A stretch of DNA of 49,370 nucleotides from an uncultured Pedosphaera sp. GTDB taxonomy: Bacteria > Verrucomicrobiota > Verrucomicrobiia > Limisphaerales > Pedosphaeraceae. The notes under the pieces were generated by a model. The model made no database searches. It saw only the letters and a list, made by a program, of their open reading frames with translations, and had not been told where the DNA came from. Shown piece after piece: positions 16,242 through 24,465 of this stretch. Position numbers and translations under genes: made by a program. Numbering within the stretch: the first letter of the stretch is position 1; each line of letters opens with the position of its first letter. Location of the stretch: assembly GCA_903918755.1 (NCBI GenBank), contig CAIXFN010000068.1, positions 1-49,370 of the forward strand, in the 5' to 3' direction.

Positions 16242-16934
16242 TTAAAGTAGGGCAATTTTTGCGGGTGACTCCGGATTTCCGGCTTCCACGTGGCCTGCCA
16301 ACGCGGTTTGTCGAGCCAGCATCTCCTGCCGGGTTGGCGGTAGTTTCCTTGCCGTTTCCGTTTCTGGCAATGGCGGTGTGAACGGCGGCGCAAATTCGGG
16401 AGCCATTTCCTGGCCCGATGGGGGCGACATGGTTCCTGACGCTCCCAGCTTGCCCGGAGGGGGCAAATGCTGCGGATTCAAACAGGCCAGGACCGCCGCC
16501 AGGGGCAGTTCGATCAAAGTGTCGTCCGCCGCCGGATGGGTTGTCGCAATCCGTCCGACGGGTGCCGCTTGGCGCAACTTGCCGAGGGAAATTTGCACCT
16601 TCCCCGATGTCAATTGCGGTAGCACCTCGGTCAGCCGCAGGATGACTTGCCCATCCATCGTCGGCCGGTTTGTCTCCGTGGTGAGGAATTCCTCGGGCAG
16701 GGCCTTCCGGACCGCCTGCCAGGGCAGGGAAATCGTCGCCCCGAGCAACGGTTCGTCGCCCGCCGAAGCATTGGCTTCGCTGCCCAACTGCGGGCCACCT
16801 TTCTCGCCGCCAACCACGGCGGTTGCCCCCGGCCAGGGCGCATCCACGGCTTTTTCCCAACGCTTCCAAAACCGCCGGAAGACGTGGTCCCACGCTGGCA
16901 GTACGGGCCATTTGGAGCTGATTGTTGCGTTCAT
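16242..16934 (-). CDS. Hypothetical protein with repeated LP..VL..L motifs, 230 aa
   Basis: No family is recognised. The protein has no signal peptide. It contains three loosely similar strands: ATISLPWQAVRKALPEEF, VILRLTEVLPQLTSGKVQIS and IELPLAAVLACLNPQHLPPP. This suggests tandem copies of a small module ('i.lPl..VL..L..g'), followed by a Pro/Glu-rich C-terminal tail. It is in probable operon with the GyrI-like gene (8 bp apart, same strand). An upstream promoter could lie in the 164 bp separating it from the kinase-like gene. Confidence 0.6.
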   Translation of the reverse strand: MNATISSKWPVLPAWDHVFRRFWKRWEKAVDAPWPGATAVVGGEKGGPQLGSEANASAGDEPLLGATISLPWQAVRKALPEEFLTTETNRPTMDGQVILRLTEVLPQLTSGKVQISLGKLRQAAPVGRIATTHPAADDTLIELPLAAVLACLNPQHLPPPGKLGASGTMSPPSGQEMAPEFAPPFTPPLPETETARKLPPTRQEMLARQTALAGHVEAGNPESPAKIALL

Positions 16935-17051
16935 AATGGGTTGTGGTTGTTTAATTTACGCAAGCAGCGTTCCCTTCTGACGGGCTGGAATATCCGGCCG
17001 GCAACCGCCCCGCCGGGCGGTTGGCTTCTGCGCATTTTTGATAAATTCTCA

Positions 17052-17083
17052 GGCACAGTCATTCAAAACGCAGGGACTGTGCC
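17052..17083 (-). terminator. Stem-loop downstream of the kinase-like gene
   Basis: A perfect 9-bp stem GGCACAGTC/GACTGTGCC with a 14-nt loop lies 15 bp beyond the stop of the kinase-like gene on the minus strand. A second GC-rich hairpin (AACCGCCC/GGGCGGTT, 17003-17022) follows. Neither has a strong U-tract, so termination efficiency is uncertain. The position between two co-oriented genes fits a terminator or an RNA-stabilising structure. Confidence 0.4.
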
Positions 17084-17098
17084 ACTTTCGCCGACTTC

Positions 17099-18154
17099 TC
17101 AATCTTCCAAATACCACCACACCAGGGCGAGCAGGCCAAGTAGCGACAGCACCTGGAGTCCGATCTGCACCGCTCGGGAACGGAAGCAACGTACTAAAAG
17201 ACCGGGGCGCGGGGGCACCGCGGCCGCACGATTGAGGGATTTTTCAAACGCCAGATCCCCAGGGTCTGGTTCATTCCACCCCATCCGGGTGCTGATTCCC
17301 TCGAAGGATTCCGGGCGTTTGGACTCCTCCGCCGCCACACAATCCGCCAGGCAGCTAATGACTTCCGCGGGGGGGGGCGCGGGCGGGCGGGCCGGTCGCT
17401 TGGTTTCTGTCGGGGTTGCCGGTCCACCTTCGGGCAGGTCCTCGCTCTCCTCAGGCCCCTCCAGGAGGGCTTGCAAGATGGCTCCGAACGAATAGATCTC
17501 GTCACTTACCCGGGTCAATTCGCCTGCATTTTGCTGGGGGCTGCGCCAGCGTTGCTCTGCGGCGGTGTCCCGCCCCGCAGTGCTGCGATCCGCGAATTCG
17601 TGGAGAAGGGCCGCGACCCCGCAATCGGCCAGTTTCAACTGACCGGTCGGTGTCGTGAGCAGTTTGGTGGGTTTGAGGGCGCCATGGAGCATCCGTTCCC
17701 CGTGCGCGAACGCCAGCGCATCGCACAGTTGCTGCGCCTGCGGACCCAGCGTGGACCACGGCAAAGCTCCCTCTTTCCGTTCCCGGCAAATCGTGGCCAG
17801 ACTGGCCCCTTCCACCCATTCCATCGCCAGAAAAGGCCGTTCCCCGGGGCTCTCCTCCAGGCCATGGAGACGGACAATATGGGGGTGTTTCCAAGTCCGG
17901 AGCTTTTGTACCCGGGCGCGCAATTCGTGCATTGCCGTCTCATTTTGGGTCATTGCCGGTGGCAGGAATTTGAGGGCCACCGCCCGGCCTTTGGCTTCCT
18001 CCCGCGCCAGCCACACGGCGCTGGTCTCTCCCCCCAACCTGCGCAGCAGCACATACCGGCCGCCGCCGACCTTTTGGGAGGGATGCAAGCCTGCGGGCGG
18101 GTTTCCGTCATCCGGTTGCAAATTCCCGCTCAGCAGTTCACCCACTGAGTTCAT
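17099..18154 (-). CDS. Membrane-anchored Ser/Thr protein-kinase-like protein (probable pseudokinase)
   Basis: 351 residues with a eukaryote-type kinase fold. A degenerate Gly loop RRLGGETSAVWLA is followed by the ATP-site Lys in AVALKFLPP (K62), and the hinge region is FLAMEWVEGASL. The catalytic loop reads MLHGALKPTKLL (157-164): the HRD Asp is Ala159 and the metal-binding Asn is Lys164. DFG is DCG (D177). The activation segment and helix F (SDEIYSFGAILQALL) remain. A Pro-rich segment and one C-terminal transmembrane helix (about 329-348) follow, leaving the fold in the cytoplasm. Loss of the catalytic Asp predicts little or no phosphotransfer, hence a scaffold or allosteric role. ATG 18154 has a strong GGGAGGGAAGA ribosome binding site. 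Upstream codons in frame are not family-like. Confidence 0.82.
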   Translation of the reverse strand: MNSVGELLSGNLQPDDGNPPAGLHPSQKVGGGRYVLLRRLGGETSAVWLAREEAKGRAVALKFLPPAMTQNETAMHELRARVQKLRTWKHPHIVRLHGLEESPGERPFLAMEWVEGASLATICRERKEGALPWSTLGPQAQQLCDALAFAHGERMLHGALKPTKLLTTPTGQLKLADCGVAALLHEFADRSTAGRDTAAEQRWRSPQQNAGELTRVSDEIYSFGAILQALLEGPEESEDLPEGGPATPTETKRPARPPAPPPAEVISCLADCVAAEESKRPESFEGISTRMGWNEPDPGDLAFEKSLNRAAAVPPRPGLLVRCFRSRAVQIGLQVLSLLGLLALVWWYLED

Positions 18155-18310
18155 TCTTCCCTCCCGTTCCCCGCGATCCCTGGGATCAATCGCGCCCAAA
18201 AATTTGGATTGTGCCGCCCCCGGCTCGGGATAGACTCGTTGCGTCCGTTCGCTGGCCGGCTCCCGCGGCATTGGCGGACTGCGCCAGCAGCATGTTGCAA
18301 CCATTCCGCC

Positions 18311-19456
18311 ATGAACCCTGACCGGCCATACCGCCCACCCTGGCGGCTGGCAGGGATCGTTCTTTGGGCGATTCCGTTGCTGGTGATTTCCATACTCGTT
18401 GTCCTTCAACCCACCAAACGCACCGTCATGCCCGTATACCATGACGCCGTGACCGACTGGCAGGCTGGCCTTAATTTATATCGGGGTCCAAATTACCATT
18501 ACCTGCCGCACTTCGCCATTTTATTCCTCCCTTTCCACGCTTTTCCCGCCCCTTGGGGGGATGTGGTTTGGCGGCTCCTTTCCGGCGGCTTGCTGGCCTG
18601 GGCTTTCTGGCGACTCCTCCAGCTTTGGCCGTCTTCGGACAATTGTCGGCGCTTTTTCTGGGCCTCTGCTATTGGCTTCGCCCTCTGCCTGCCGGGCATG
18701 CGCAATGGTCAGGCCAATGTCATTTTCGGCGCTCTCCTGGCCCACGCCGCCGTGAGCCTCTGTCGGCAGGGTTGGTGGACCGCGCTGGTCCTGCTCTTCC
18801 TCGCCATGATGATCAAGCCGCTGGCCATCGTCATGTTGCTGCTGGCGGGGGTCGTGTACCGTCCCTTGCTGTGGCGGGCGGTCGTGGGCGCCGCGGCATT
18901 CGCACTGTTTCCCTTTTTTTTCGGTCCTCCCCACTACGTGCTGGCTCAGTGGCAGGCTTCGCTTTCCCATCTGCGCGATGTCTCCCTCGTCACCGAACAC
19001 CGCTTTGCCGATCTGAACGGGCTTTTTCGCACTCTCGGCACGCCGCTGAATGGCCGGGTTTCCCAATTGGTGCGCCTCGCCGCCGGGGCGCTTACCCTGG
19101 CCTTTTGGTGGCGCGGGGCCGCCCGGGTCGGGGAACCTTGGCGCGGGGTTTTTCTGCTGGCGCTGGCCACCACGTATCTGATGGTGTTCAATCCCATGAC
19201 TGAGTTGAACAGCTATGTCATTCTCGCCCCGGTCTTGGCTGTCCTCGCCCTGCATTATTTCGACCAACCGTCCCGGCGCACCGTGGGCGCGGTCCTCATT
19301 GGTGTCATTTTGTCCATGGGCTTGCTGCCCGAAATCGTCCGCCCCTGGGATCCCCATTTCGCCCTTTGGTGGTTCCCCATCATGGGACTGGTCTTCATCG
19401 GGTTGGTGATCCGGGACATTTTTACCCGGCCGGCTCCGGTCGTTCCTGCCAGCTAA
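18311..19456 (+). CDS. Polytopic glycosyltransferase, GT87/DUF2029 type
   Basis: 381 residues with about 10 transmembrane segments. An early extracytoplasmic loop contains MPVYHDAVTDWQAGLNLYRGPNYHYLPHFAI; GT87/DUF2029 lipid-linked mannosyltransferases carry a conserved Asp (here DAVTDW) and Y.P motifs at this place. The family transfers sugars from polyprenyl-phosphate donors on the outer face of the inner membrane. Other landmarks are LPGMRNGQANVIFGALL (the NGQ motif typical of DUF2029) and NPMTELNSYVILAPVLA. ATG 18311 is chosen because the hydrophobic part starts soon after; in-frame sequence upstream is Arg/Pro-rich and lacks a start context. It is divergent from the kinase-like gene. Confidence 0.75.
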   Translation: MNPDRPYRPPWRLAGIVLWAIPLLVISILVVLQPTKRTVMPVYHDAVTDWQAGLNLYRGPNYHYLPHFAILFLPFHAFPAPWGDVVWRLLSGGLLAWAFWRLLQLWPSSDNCRRFFWASAIGFALCLPGMRNGQANVIFGALLAHAAVSLCRQGWWTALVLLFLAMMIKPLAIVMLLLAGVVYRPLLWRAVVGAAAFALFPFFFGPPHYVLAQWQASLSHLRDVSLVTEHRFADLNGLFRTLGTPLNGRVSQLVRLAAGALTLAFWWRGAARVGEPWRGVFLLALATTYLMVFNPMTELNSYVILAPVLAVLALHYFDQPSRRTVGAVLIGVILSMGLLPEIVRPWDPHFALWWFPIMGLVFIGLVIRDIFTRPAPVVPAS

Positions 19457-19551
19457 ACCACGGCGTCGGTGGGGTCAGCGATCTTCTCCCCGCCGCGGCG
19501 GGCGGCACTTTCAACTTTGAACTTCCCCCCCCGGACTGCTAGATTCCTGTC

Positions 19552-22212
19552 ATGGCCAAAAAAACGGCTGACGAATCATCGTCATCCCACGCTTTCAACG
19601 ACATTATCGGCATCGTGCTGATGGGCTGCGCCCTGCTGCTGCTCGTTTCGCTGTTTTCCTACAGCCCGAACGATCTCGCGGCGGTGGCCAACCCGCCCAA
19701 CCATCCTGTCCACAACCTCATTGGCCCGTTCGGTGCCTGGGTGGCCTACAAATGGTTTTTGTGGGTTGGCGTCACGGCTTATCTGCTCCCGTTCCTGCTT
19801 GTTTTCATCGGTTTGGGCTGCTTTTTCGAACCCCTTGCCTACCTCCGTCGCCGCTGGTTGTGGACGGTGGTGCTCTTCGTTTGTTGCATGGGGGTGGTGG
19901 ATTTGTATGGGGAATTCCTCCACCCGGTCCGGCTCAAACTCAAAGTGGCGCCGGGGGGCATTCTCGGCATGAACCTCAACCAGCATCTCTTCAATTATTT
20001 CGGGCTGGTGGGCGCGACCATTCTGTTCGCCATGCTGGATTTTATCAGTTTCCTCTACCTCACCAATTTCCAATTGGGCGATTGGTTGCGCCGGCTCTGG
20101 GCGCAGCGTCGCGCCTCCGCGCCGGTGGAGGGCACGCCGTTTGCCGCCGCCGACGAAAAGGAACTGGAAAAGCGCAAACGTGAATTGGAAAAGCAGGCCC
20201 GTAAACTGCAGGAACAGGTGGATGGCAAAGGCGGCACCGCTGCCGCTCCCGTCCCCAGCGCCGCCAATCCCGGTGGTTTGGGCGCCGATCTGCAACCCGT
20301 GCCCGAGCCCACCGTGCGGGATTTGAGTGTCCCCCAAAACCGGCCGGGTGCCCCCAAGCCGAAGAAGCCCCCCGCTCCCGAGGCCTTCAAGGAGCCGGAT
20401 CCGCCCGAGGAAGCGATCGTCGTCCCCGCCCGCGAATTGCAGGCCGCCAGCTCCGCGGATATACTGGGGCGGAAGGCGGATGCCTCCGCCAAATCCGCCC
20501 CCGACGGCGAAGCCCGGCCCGTGGATCCGGATGATCAGCCGCTTCCCCTGCCGCTGCCACCTTTGGGCGGCAAGGGACGGCCGGTGCCCCGCAAGGCCCG
20601 GCCCATTACCGTCGCCACCACTCCGGTCATCGGCAACTACCAGTTGCCCGCCATGGATTTTCTCCAATTGCCGGACCAGACCGCCCGCCCCACCGAGTCC
20701 AAGGAGGAATTGGTCGCCAACGCCCGGCTTATGCAGCAGACCCTCGCCCAGTTCGACATCGAAGTGGCCCTGGGCGACATCACCAAGGGACCCACCATCA
20801 CGCGCTACGAGTTGCATCCCGCCCCCGGCGTGAAGCTCGAAAAGATCGCCGCCCTTAATAACAACATCGCCGCCGCCCTCAAAGCCGAGCGCCTCAACAT
20901 CCTCGCCCCCATCCCCGGGAAAAGCTCGGTGGGCGTGGAGGTGCCCAACCTGGTCAAGACCAAGGTCATCATGCATGACCTGCTGGATTCCGACGAATGG
21001 AAGAACAGCAAGGCCCGCATCCCCCTGGCCTTGGGCAAGGATGTTTACGGCCAGCCCATCATTGCCGACCTCGCCGAGATGCCCCATTTGCTCATCGCCG
21101 GCAGCACCGGCTCCGGCAAGTCCGTCTGCATCAATTCCATCATCGCTTCGTTGCTTTACAAGTTCTCCCCCGACCAGTTGCGGTTCGTTATGATCGATCC
21201 CAAGGTCGTCGAACTCCAGCAGTACAACATCCTGCCGCATCTCGTTGTTCCCGTCGTCACCGACCCCAAGAAGGTCATCCTGGCTTTGCGCTGGGTGGTG
21301 AACGAAATGGAAAAACGGTACCAGATTTTTGCCAAGGTGGGCGTGCGCAACATCAAGTCTTTCAACGACCGGCCCAAGAACAAGCCGATCCCCGTGGCCG
21401 AACCTGAGCTGCCGCTCATGGCCCGCAAGGAAAAGGTCGAGCCGGGCGCCGATGGCTTCGCCGTCGAGGTGGATGAGGAAATCGTCGTTCCCCGCGAGGA
21501 TGACATCGTCATCCCGGAAAAACTCAGCTACATCGTCGTGATCATCGACGAGTTGGCCGACCTCATGCTCGTCGCCCCGGCCGATGTCGAAATGGCCATC
21601 GCGCGTATCACCCAGATGGCGCGCGCCGCGGGAATTCATTGCATTGTCGCCACCCAGCGGCCGAGCGTGGACGTCATCACCGGTGTCATCAAGGCCAACA
21701 TTCCCGCCCGTATCGCCTTTCAGGTTGCCGCCAAGGTCGATTCCCGCACGATTCTGGATGCCATGGGCGCCGATAAATTGCTCGGCAAGGGCGATATGCT
21801 CTACCTGCCTCCCGGCTCCGCCCGCCTCATTCGTGCGCAAGGCGTGCTCATCACCGACCAGGAAATCCAGTCCGTCGTCGATTTCATCGCCAAGCAGGGC
21901 AAGCCCAGCTACGAGGTGGAAATCCACAAGCAACTCTCCAAAGCCCCGGATTCCTTCGAAAACGAAGGCGGGTGCGATGAGGACGAGGACCTTATCCAGC
22001 AGTGCATCGAGGTCATTCGCAGCGAGCAAAAAGCCAGCGTTTCCCTTATGCAACGCCGCCTCCGGCTGGGCTACACCCGGGCTGCCCGCATCATGGACGA
22101 ATTGGAACAGCGCGGCATCGTGGGCCCCAGCAAGGGGGCGGAACCGCGGGACATCCTCATTGATCTCGACGGCGGCGGGGCGGACGGCGCCCAGGCGGCG
22201 TCGGGGAAATGA
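19552..22212 (+). CDS. ftsK: DNA translocase FtsK/SpoIIIE
   Basis: 886 residues: an N-terminal domain with four transmembrane helices (residues about 20-190), a long Pro/Ala/Glu linker, then the RecA-like motor. Walker A is GSTGSGKS (517-524), Walker B is VVIIDELADLM, and a later motor motif is ATQRPSVDVITGVIKANIP. A C-terminal winged-helix gamma domain (about 810-875, QKASVSLMQRRLRLGYTRAARIMDEL) reads KOPS-type sequences. The protein pumps DNA at the septum and activates dimer resolution. The segment just before Walker B (PIPVAEPELPLMARKEKVEP through DDIVIPEK) is longer and more acidic than usual. It is followed at 79 bp by proC. Confidence 0.96.
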   Translation: MAKKTADESSSSHAFNDIIGIVLMGCALLLLVSLFSYSPNDLAAVANPPNHPVHNLIGPFGAWVAYKWFLWVGVTAYLLPFLLVFIGLGCFFEPLAYLRRRWLWTVVLFVCCMGVVDLYGEFLHPVRLKLKVAPGGILGMNLNQHLFNYFGLVGATILFAMLDFISFLYLTNFQLGDWLRRLWAQRRASAPVEGTPFAAADEKELEKRKRELEKQARKLQEQVDGKGGTAAAPVPSAANPGGLGADLQPVPEPTVRDLSVPQNRPGAPKPKKPPAPEAFKEPDPPEEAIVVPARELQAASSADILGRKADASAKSAPDGEARPVDPDDQPLPLPLPPLGGKGRPVPRKARPITVATTPVIGNYQLPAMDFLQLPDQTARPTESKEELVANARLMQQTLAQFDIEVALGDITKGPTITRYELHPAPGVKLEKIAALNNNIAAALKAERLNILAPIPGKSSVGVEVPNLVKTKVIMHDLLDSDEWKNSKARIPLALGKDVYGQPIIADLAEMPHLLIAGSTGSGKSVCINSIIASLLYKFSPDQLRFVMIDPKVVELQQYNILPHLVVPVVTDPKKVILALRWVVNEMEKRYQIFAKVGVRNIKSFNDRPKNKPIPVAEPELPLMARKEKVEPGADGFAVEVDEEIVVPREDDIVIPEKLSYIVVIIDELADLMLVAPADVEMAIARITQMARAAGIHCIVATQRPSVDVITGVIKANIPARIAFQVAAKVDSRTILDAMGADKLLGKGDMLYLPPGSARLIRAQGVLITDQEIQSVVDFIAKQGKPSYEVEIHKQLSKAPDSFENEGGCDEDEDLIQQCIEVIRSEQKASVSLMQRRLRLGYTRAARIMDELEQRGIVGPSKGAEPRDILIDLDGGGADGAQAASGK

Positions 22213-22291
22213 TCCGGAATTTCCCCTGCGGCAGCGATTCCCCCAGCGTTTAACCTTTCGCTGCCGCCCCGGAGATGCTACCTATAACGGG

Positions 22292-23113
22292 ATGTCTGAC
22301 GCACTTACCATTGGGTTCCTCGGAGCGGGAAAGATGGCCACGGCCCTGGCCAGGGGGTTTGTCCGCTCGGGACTGGTTACCCCGGAGAATATTATTGCCA
22401 GTGATACCGTGCCGGCCGCTGCTGCCGCGTTCACGGCGGAAACGGGTGCCCGCACCACCGGCTCCAACCTCGAAGTGTTGCAGTTTGCCCGGGTCATCTG
22501 GCTGGCTGTAAAGCCCGGCCAGGTGGCGGAGGTGCTGGCCGGCATTCGCCCGGAATTCAGCCGGGATCACCTGCTCATTTCCATCGCCGCGGGTCTACCC
22601 CTGGTCCGATTGGAAGATGCGCTCGGAACGGGCGCGCGGGTGATCCGCGTCATGCCCAATACTCCGGCCCTGGTGGGCGAATCCGCCAGCGCTTTCTCCG
22701 CCGGCCGCGCCGCCACCCCGGCGGACACCGCGCTGGCTCAGCAGCTGCTTTCGGGGGTCGGCCTGGCCTACCAGGTCAAGGAATCCCTGCTGGACGCCGT
22801 CACCGGCCTGAGCGGCAGCGGTCCGGCCTACGTTTACATGATGATCGAGGCGCTGAGCGATGGTGGCGTGGCGGCCGGCCTCCCGCGGGACATCGCCATC
22901 AAGCTGGCCGCGCAAATGGTTTACGGCAGCGCCAAAATGGTGCTGGATACCGGGCTGCACCCGGGCACTTTGAAGGACATGGTGACCAGCCCCGGCGGCA
23001 CCACGATCGAGGGTGTGCACGAACTTGAGAAGGCCGGCATGCGCGGCGCCTTCATGAGTGCCGTCCGGGCCTCCGCCGAGAAGGCGCGGAAAATCGGCCA
23101 GCACGGAGCCTGA
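22292..23113 (+). CDS. proC: Pyrroline-5-carboxylate reductase
   Basis: 273 residues. ProC reduces 1-pyrroline-5-carboxylate to proline with NAD(P)H. The Rossmann fold starts LTIGFLGAGKMATALARGF (G-x-G-x-x-A). Other conserved features are RVIRVMPNTPALVGESA, SGSGPAYVYMMIEAL, and the C-terminal family signature MVTSPGGTTIEGVHELEKAG. ATG 22292 fits the family N-terminus; the same frame is open far upstream but runs through the end of ftsK out of frame and is not part of this gene. It is probably co-transcribed with the permease gene 26 bp downstream. Confidence 0.97.
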   Translation: MSDALTIGFLGAGKMATALARGFVRSGLVTPENIIASDTVPAAAAAFTAETGARTTGSNLEVLQFARVIWLAVKPGQVAEVLAGIRPEFSRDHLLISIAAGLPLVRLEDALGTGARVIRVMPNTPALVGESASAFSAGRAATPADTALAQQLLSGVGLAYQVKESLLDAVTGLSGSGPAYVYMMIEALSDGGVAAGLPRDIAIKLAAQMVYGSAKMVLDTGLHPGTLKDMVTSPGGTTIEGVHELEKAGMRGAFMSAVRASAEKARKIGQHGA

Positions 23114-23139
23114 ACTAACCCGCGACGGATATCCTGGCC

Positions 23140-24465
23140 ATGAACCTTCCTCCTCCCAGTCCCGCTCAGACCCGCACGCTGTGGTTTACTCTCACCACTC
23201 TGGCCGTGGCGGTCCTGCTGGGCTTGCTGGGACTGGCGGTGTGGGGATTGAATTGGGTTTTGAATCATTTGTCATCGGTGCTCCTCCCGATGGCCTTCGC
23301 CCTCGTGCTGGCTTACATTCTGGATCCGCTGGTCGAGGCCATGGTGCGCCGCCGGGTTCCCCGGCTTTGGTCCATCGTGCTGGTTTTTTTGCTGGGACTG
23401 GTCCTGGCCGGGGCCGTGGTGGGATCCATCCTGCCGGACATTGTCCATGAGACCCGCGAATTGATCACCACCCTGCCCGCGGATGTCGCGCGCCTGCGGG
23501 AACGGCTGCAAAACTTTTTGGAGCATTCCCCTTTGGCCCAGCAAATTCCCGCCCTCCTGCATGCCGGCCACCCCGGTTCATCCCCCGCCACGAATGCGCC
23601 GGTTGTCCCCCCTCCCTTGCCGGCCATCAGCAATCATTTCGATATCAGTTTTACCCTCAATGACACCAATAAACCCGCGCATGGCGTGGTCTATCAGAGT
23701 GACGGTGAAACCGTCGCCGGCGATCTCGACAAATTCAACAGCCTGCTCAACACCCCCCTCAGCGACACCATTTTGATGCGCCTCGAGGAATTGCTCAAAG
23801 TGCTCCTGCGTTGGGTGGGCAACCAACTCGCGAAGGTCACGGTTTGGGCGGAGTTTCTCGTGGGTCTGGTTTTGGTGCCGGTTTACTTGTTTTATTTCCT
23901 GTTGGAAAAGGACGGGATCCTCCGCGCCTGGACCGATTACCTCCCCATGAAGGAATCCCGGACCAAGGAGGAGGTGGTGTTTGTCCTGCAATCCATCAAC
24001 GACTGTCTGATTGCCTTCTTTCGCGGCCAGGTGCTGGTTTCCTTGTGTGTGGGCGTGCTGCTGACGGCGGGTTACCTGGTGCTGGGCTTGAATTACGCCA
24101 TCCTGATTGGTTTGGTGGCCGCGACGCTGGGCATCGTGCCGTACCTCGGGGCGATTGTCGCGCTGATCTTCGCCCTGGGAATTGCCGCCCTGCAATTCGG
24201 CGATTGGCATCACCCGCTTTATGTCCTGTTGATCGCGGGGGCGGTGAAATTGCTCGAGGACTTTATCATCAGTCCCAAAATCATGGGGGAACGTTCTGGA
24301 CTGCACCCGCTCACAATCATTGTCGCCGTCATGGTGGGTACCACGGTTCTCGGTGGCCTGCTCGGTGCCATTTTGGCGATCCCCTTGACCGCGGTGTTGC
24401 GCACGCTGATGTTCCGCTATATCTGGAAGCGGGCGCCGGCCGCCGCGCTCCCGGAAAAGACTTAA
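23140..24465 (+). CDS. AI-2E family (PerM/YdiK-like) transporter
   Basis: 441 residues. The family plan is visible: three N-terminal transmembrane helices, a large extracytoplasmic/amphipathic domain containing LPADVARLRERLQNFL, then five C-terminal helices. Landmarks include VLVPVYLFYFLLEKDG, FRGQVLVSLCVGVLLTAGY, LGIVPYLGAIVALI and DFIISPKIMGERSGLHPLTI. Members export AI-2 or act as Na+/H+ antiporters; the substrate is not predictable. There is a roughly 60-residue low-conservation insert in the extracytoplasmic domain (NAPVVPPPLPAISNHFDISF onwards). It ends tail-to-tail with the GT39 gene (4-bp overlap). Confidence 0.88.
   Translation: MNLPPPSPAQTRTLWFTLTTLAVAVLLGLLGLAVWGLNWVLNHLSSVLLPMAFALVLAYILDPLVEAMVRRRVPRLWSIVLVFLLGLVLAGAVVGSILPDIVHETRELITTLPADVARLRERLQNFLEHSPLAQQIPALLHAGHPGSSPATNAPVVPPPLPAISNHFDISFTLNDTNKPAHGVVYQSDGETVAGDLDKFNSLLNTPLSDTILMRLEELLKVLLRWVGNQLAKVTVWAEFLVGLVLVPVYLFYFLLEKDGILRAWTDYLPMKESRTKEEVVFVLQSINDCLIAFFRGQVLVSLCVGVLLTAGYLVLGLNYAILIGLVAATLGIVPYLGAIVALIFALGIAALQFGDWHHPLYVLLIAGAVKLLEDFIISPKIMGERSGLHPLTIIVAVMVGTTVLGGLLGAILAIPLTAVLRTLMFRYIWKRAPAAALPEKT

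Noticed and set aside
16234-16911. N-terminal extension of the GyrI-like protein to 379 residues
   Set aside because: The extension is the neighbouring gene read in another frame; the GyrI domain starts naturally at ATG 16233.
19582-22053. 823-codon open frame on the minus strand opposite ftsK
   Set aside because: It is an antisense shadow caused by high GC3 in ftsK. Its translation is rich in Gly/Asp/His without any domain, while the plus strand gives a complete FtsK.
21584-22291. N-terminal extension of proC into ftsK
   Set aside because: The Ser/Pro/Arg-rich extension is an out-of-frame reading of ftsK; ATG 22292 gives the standard ProC N-terminus.
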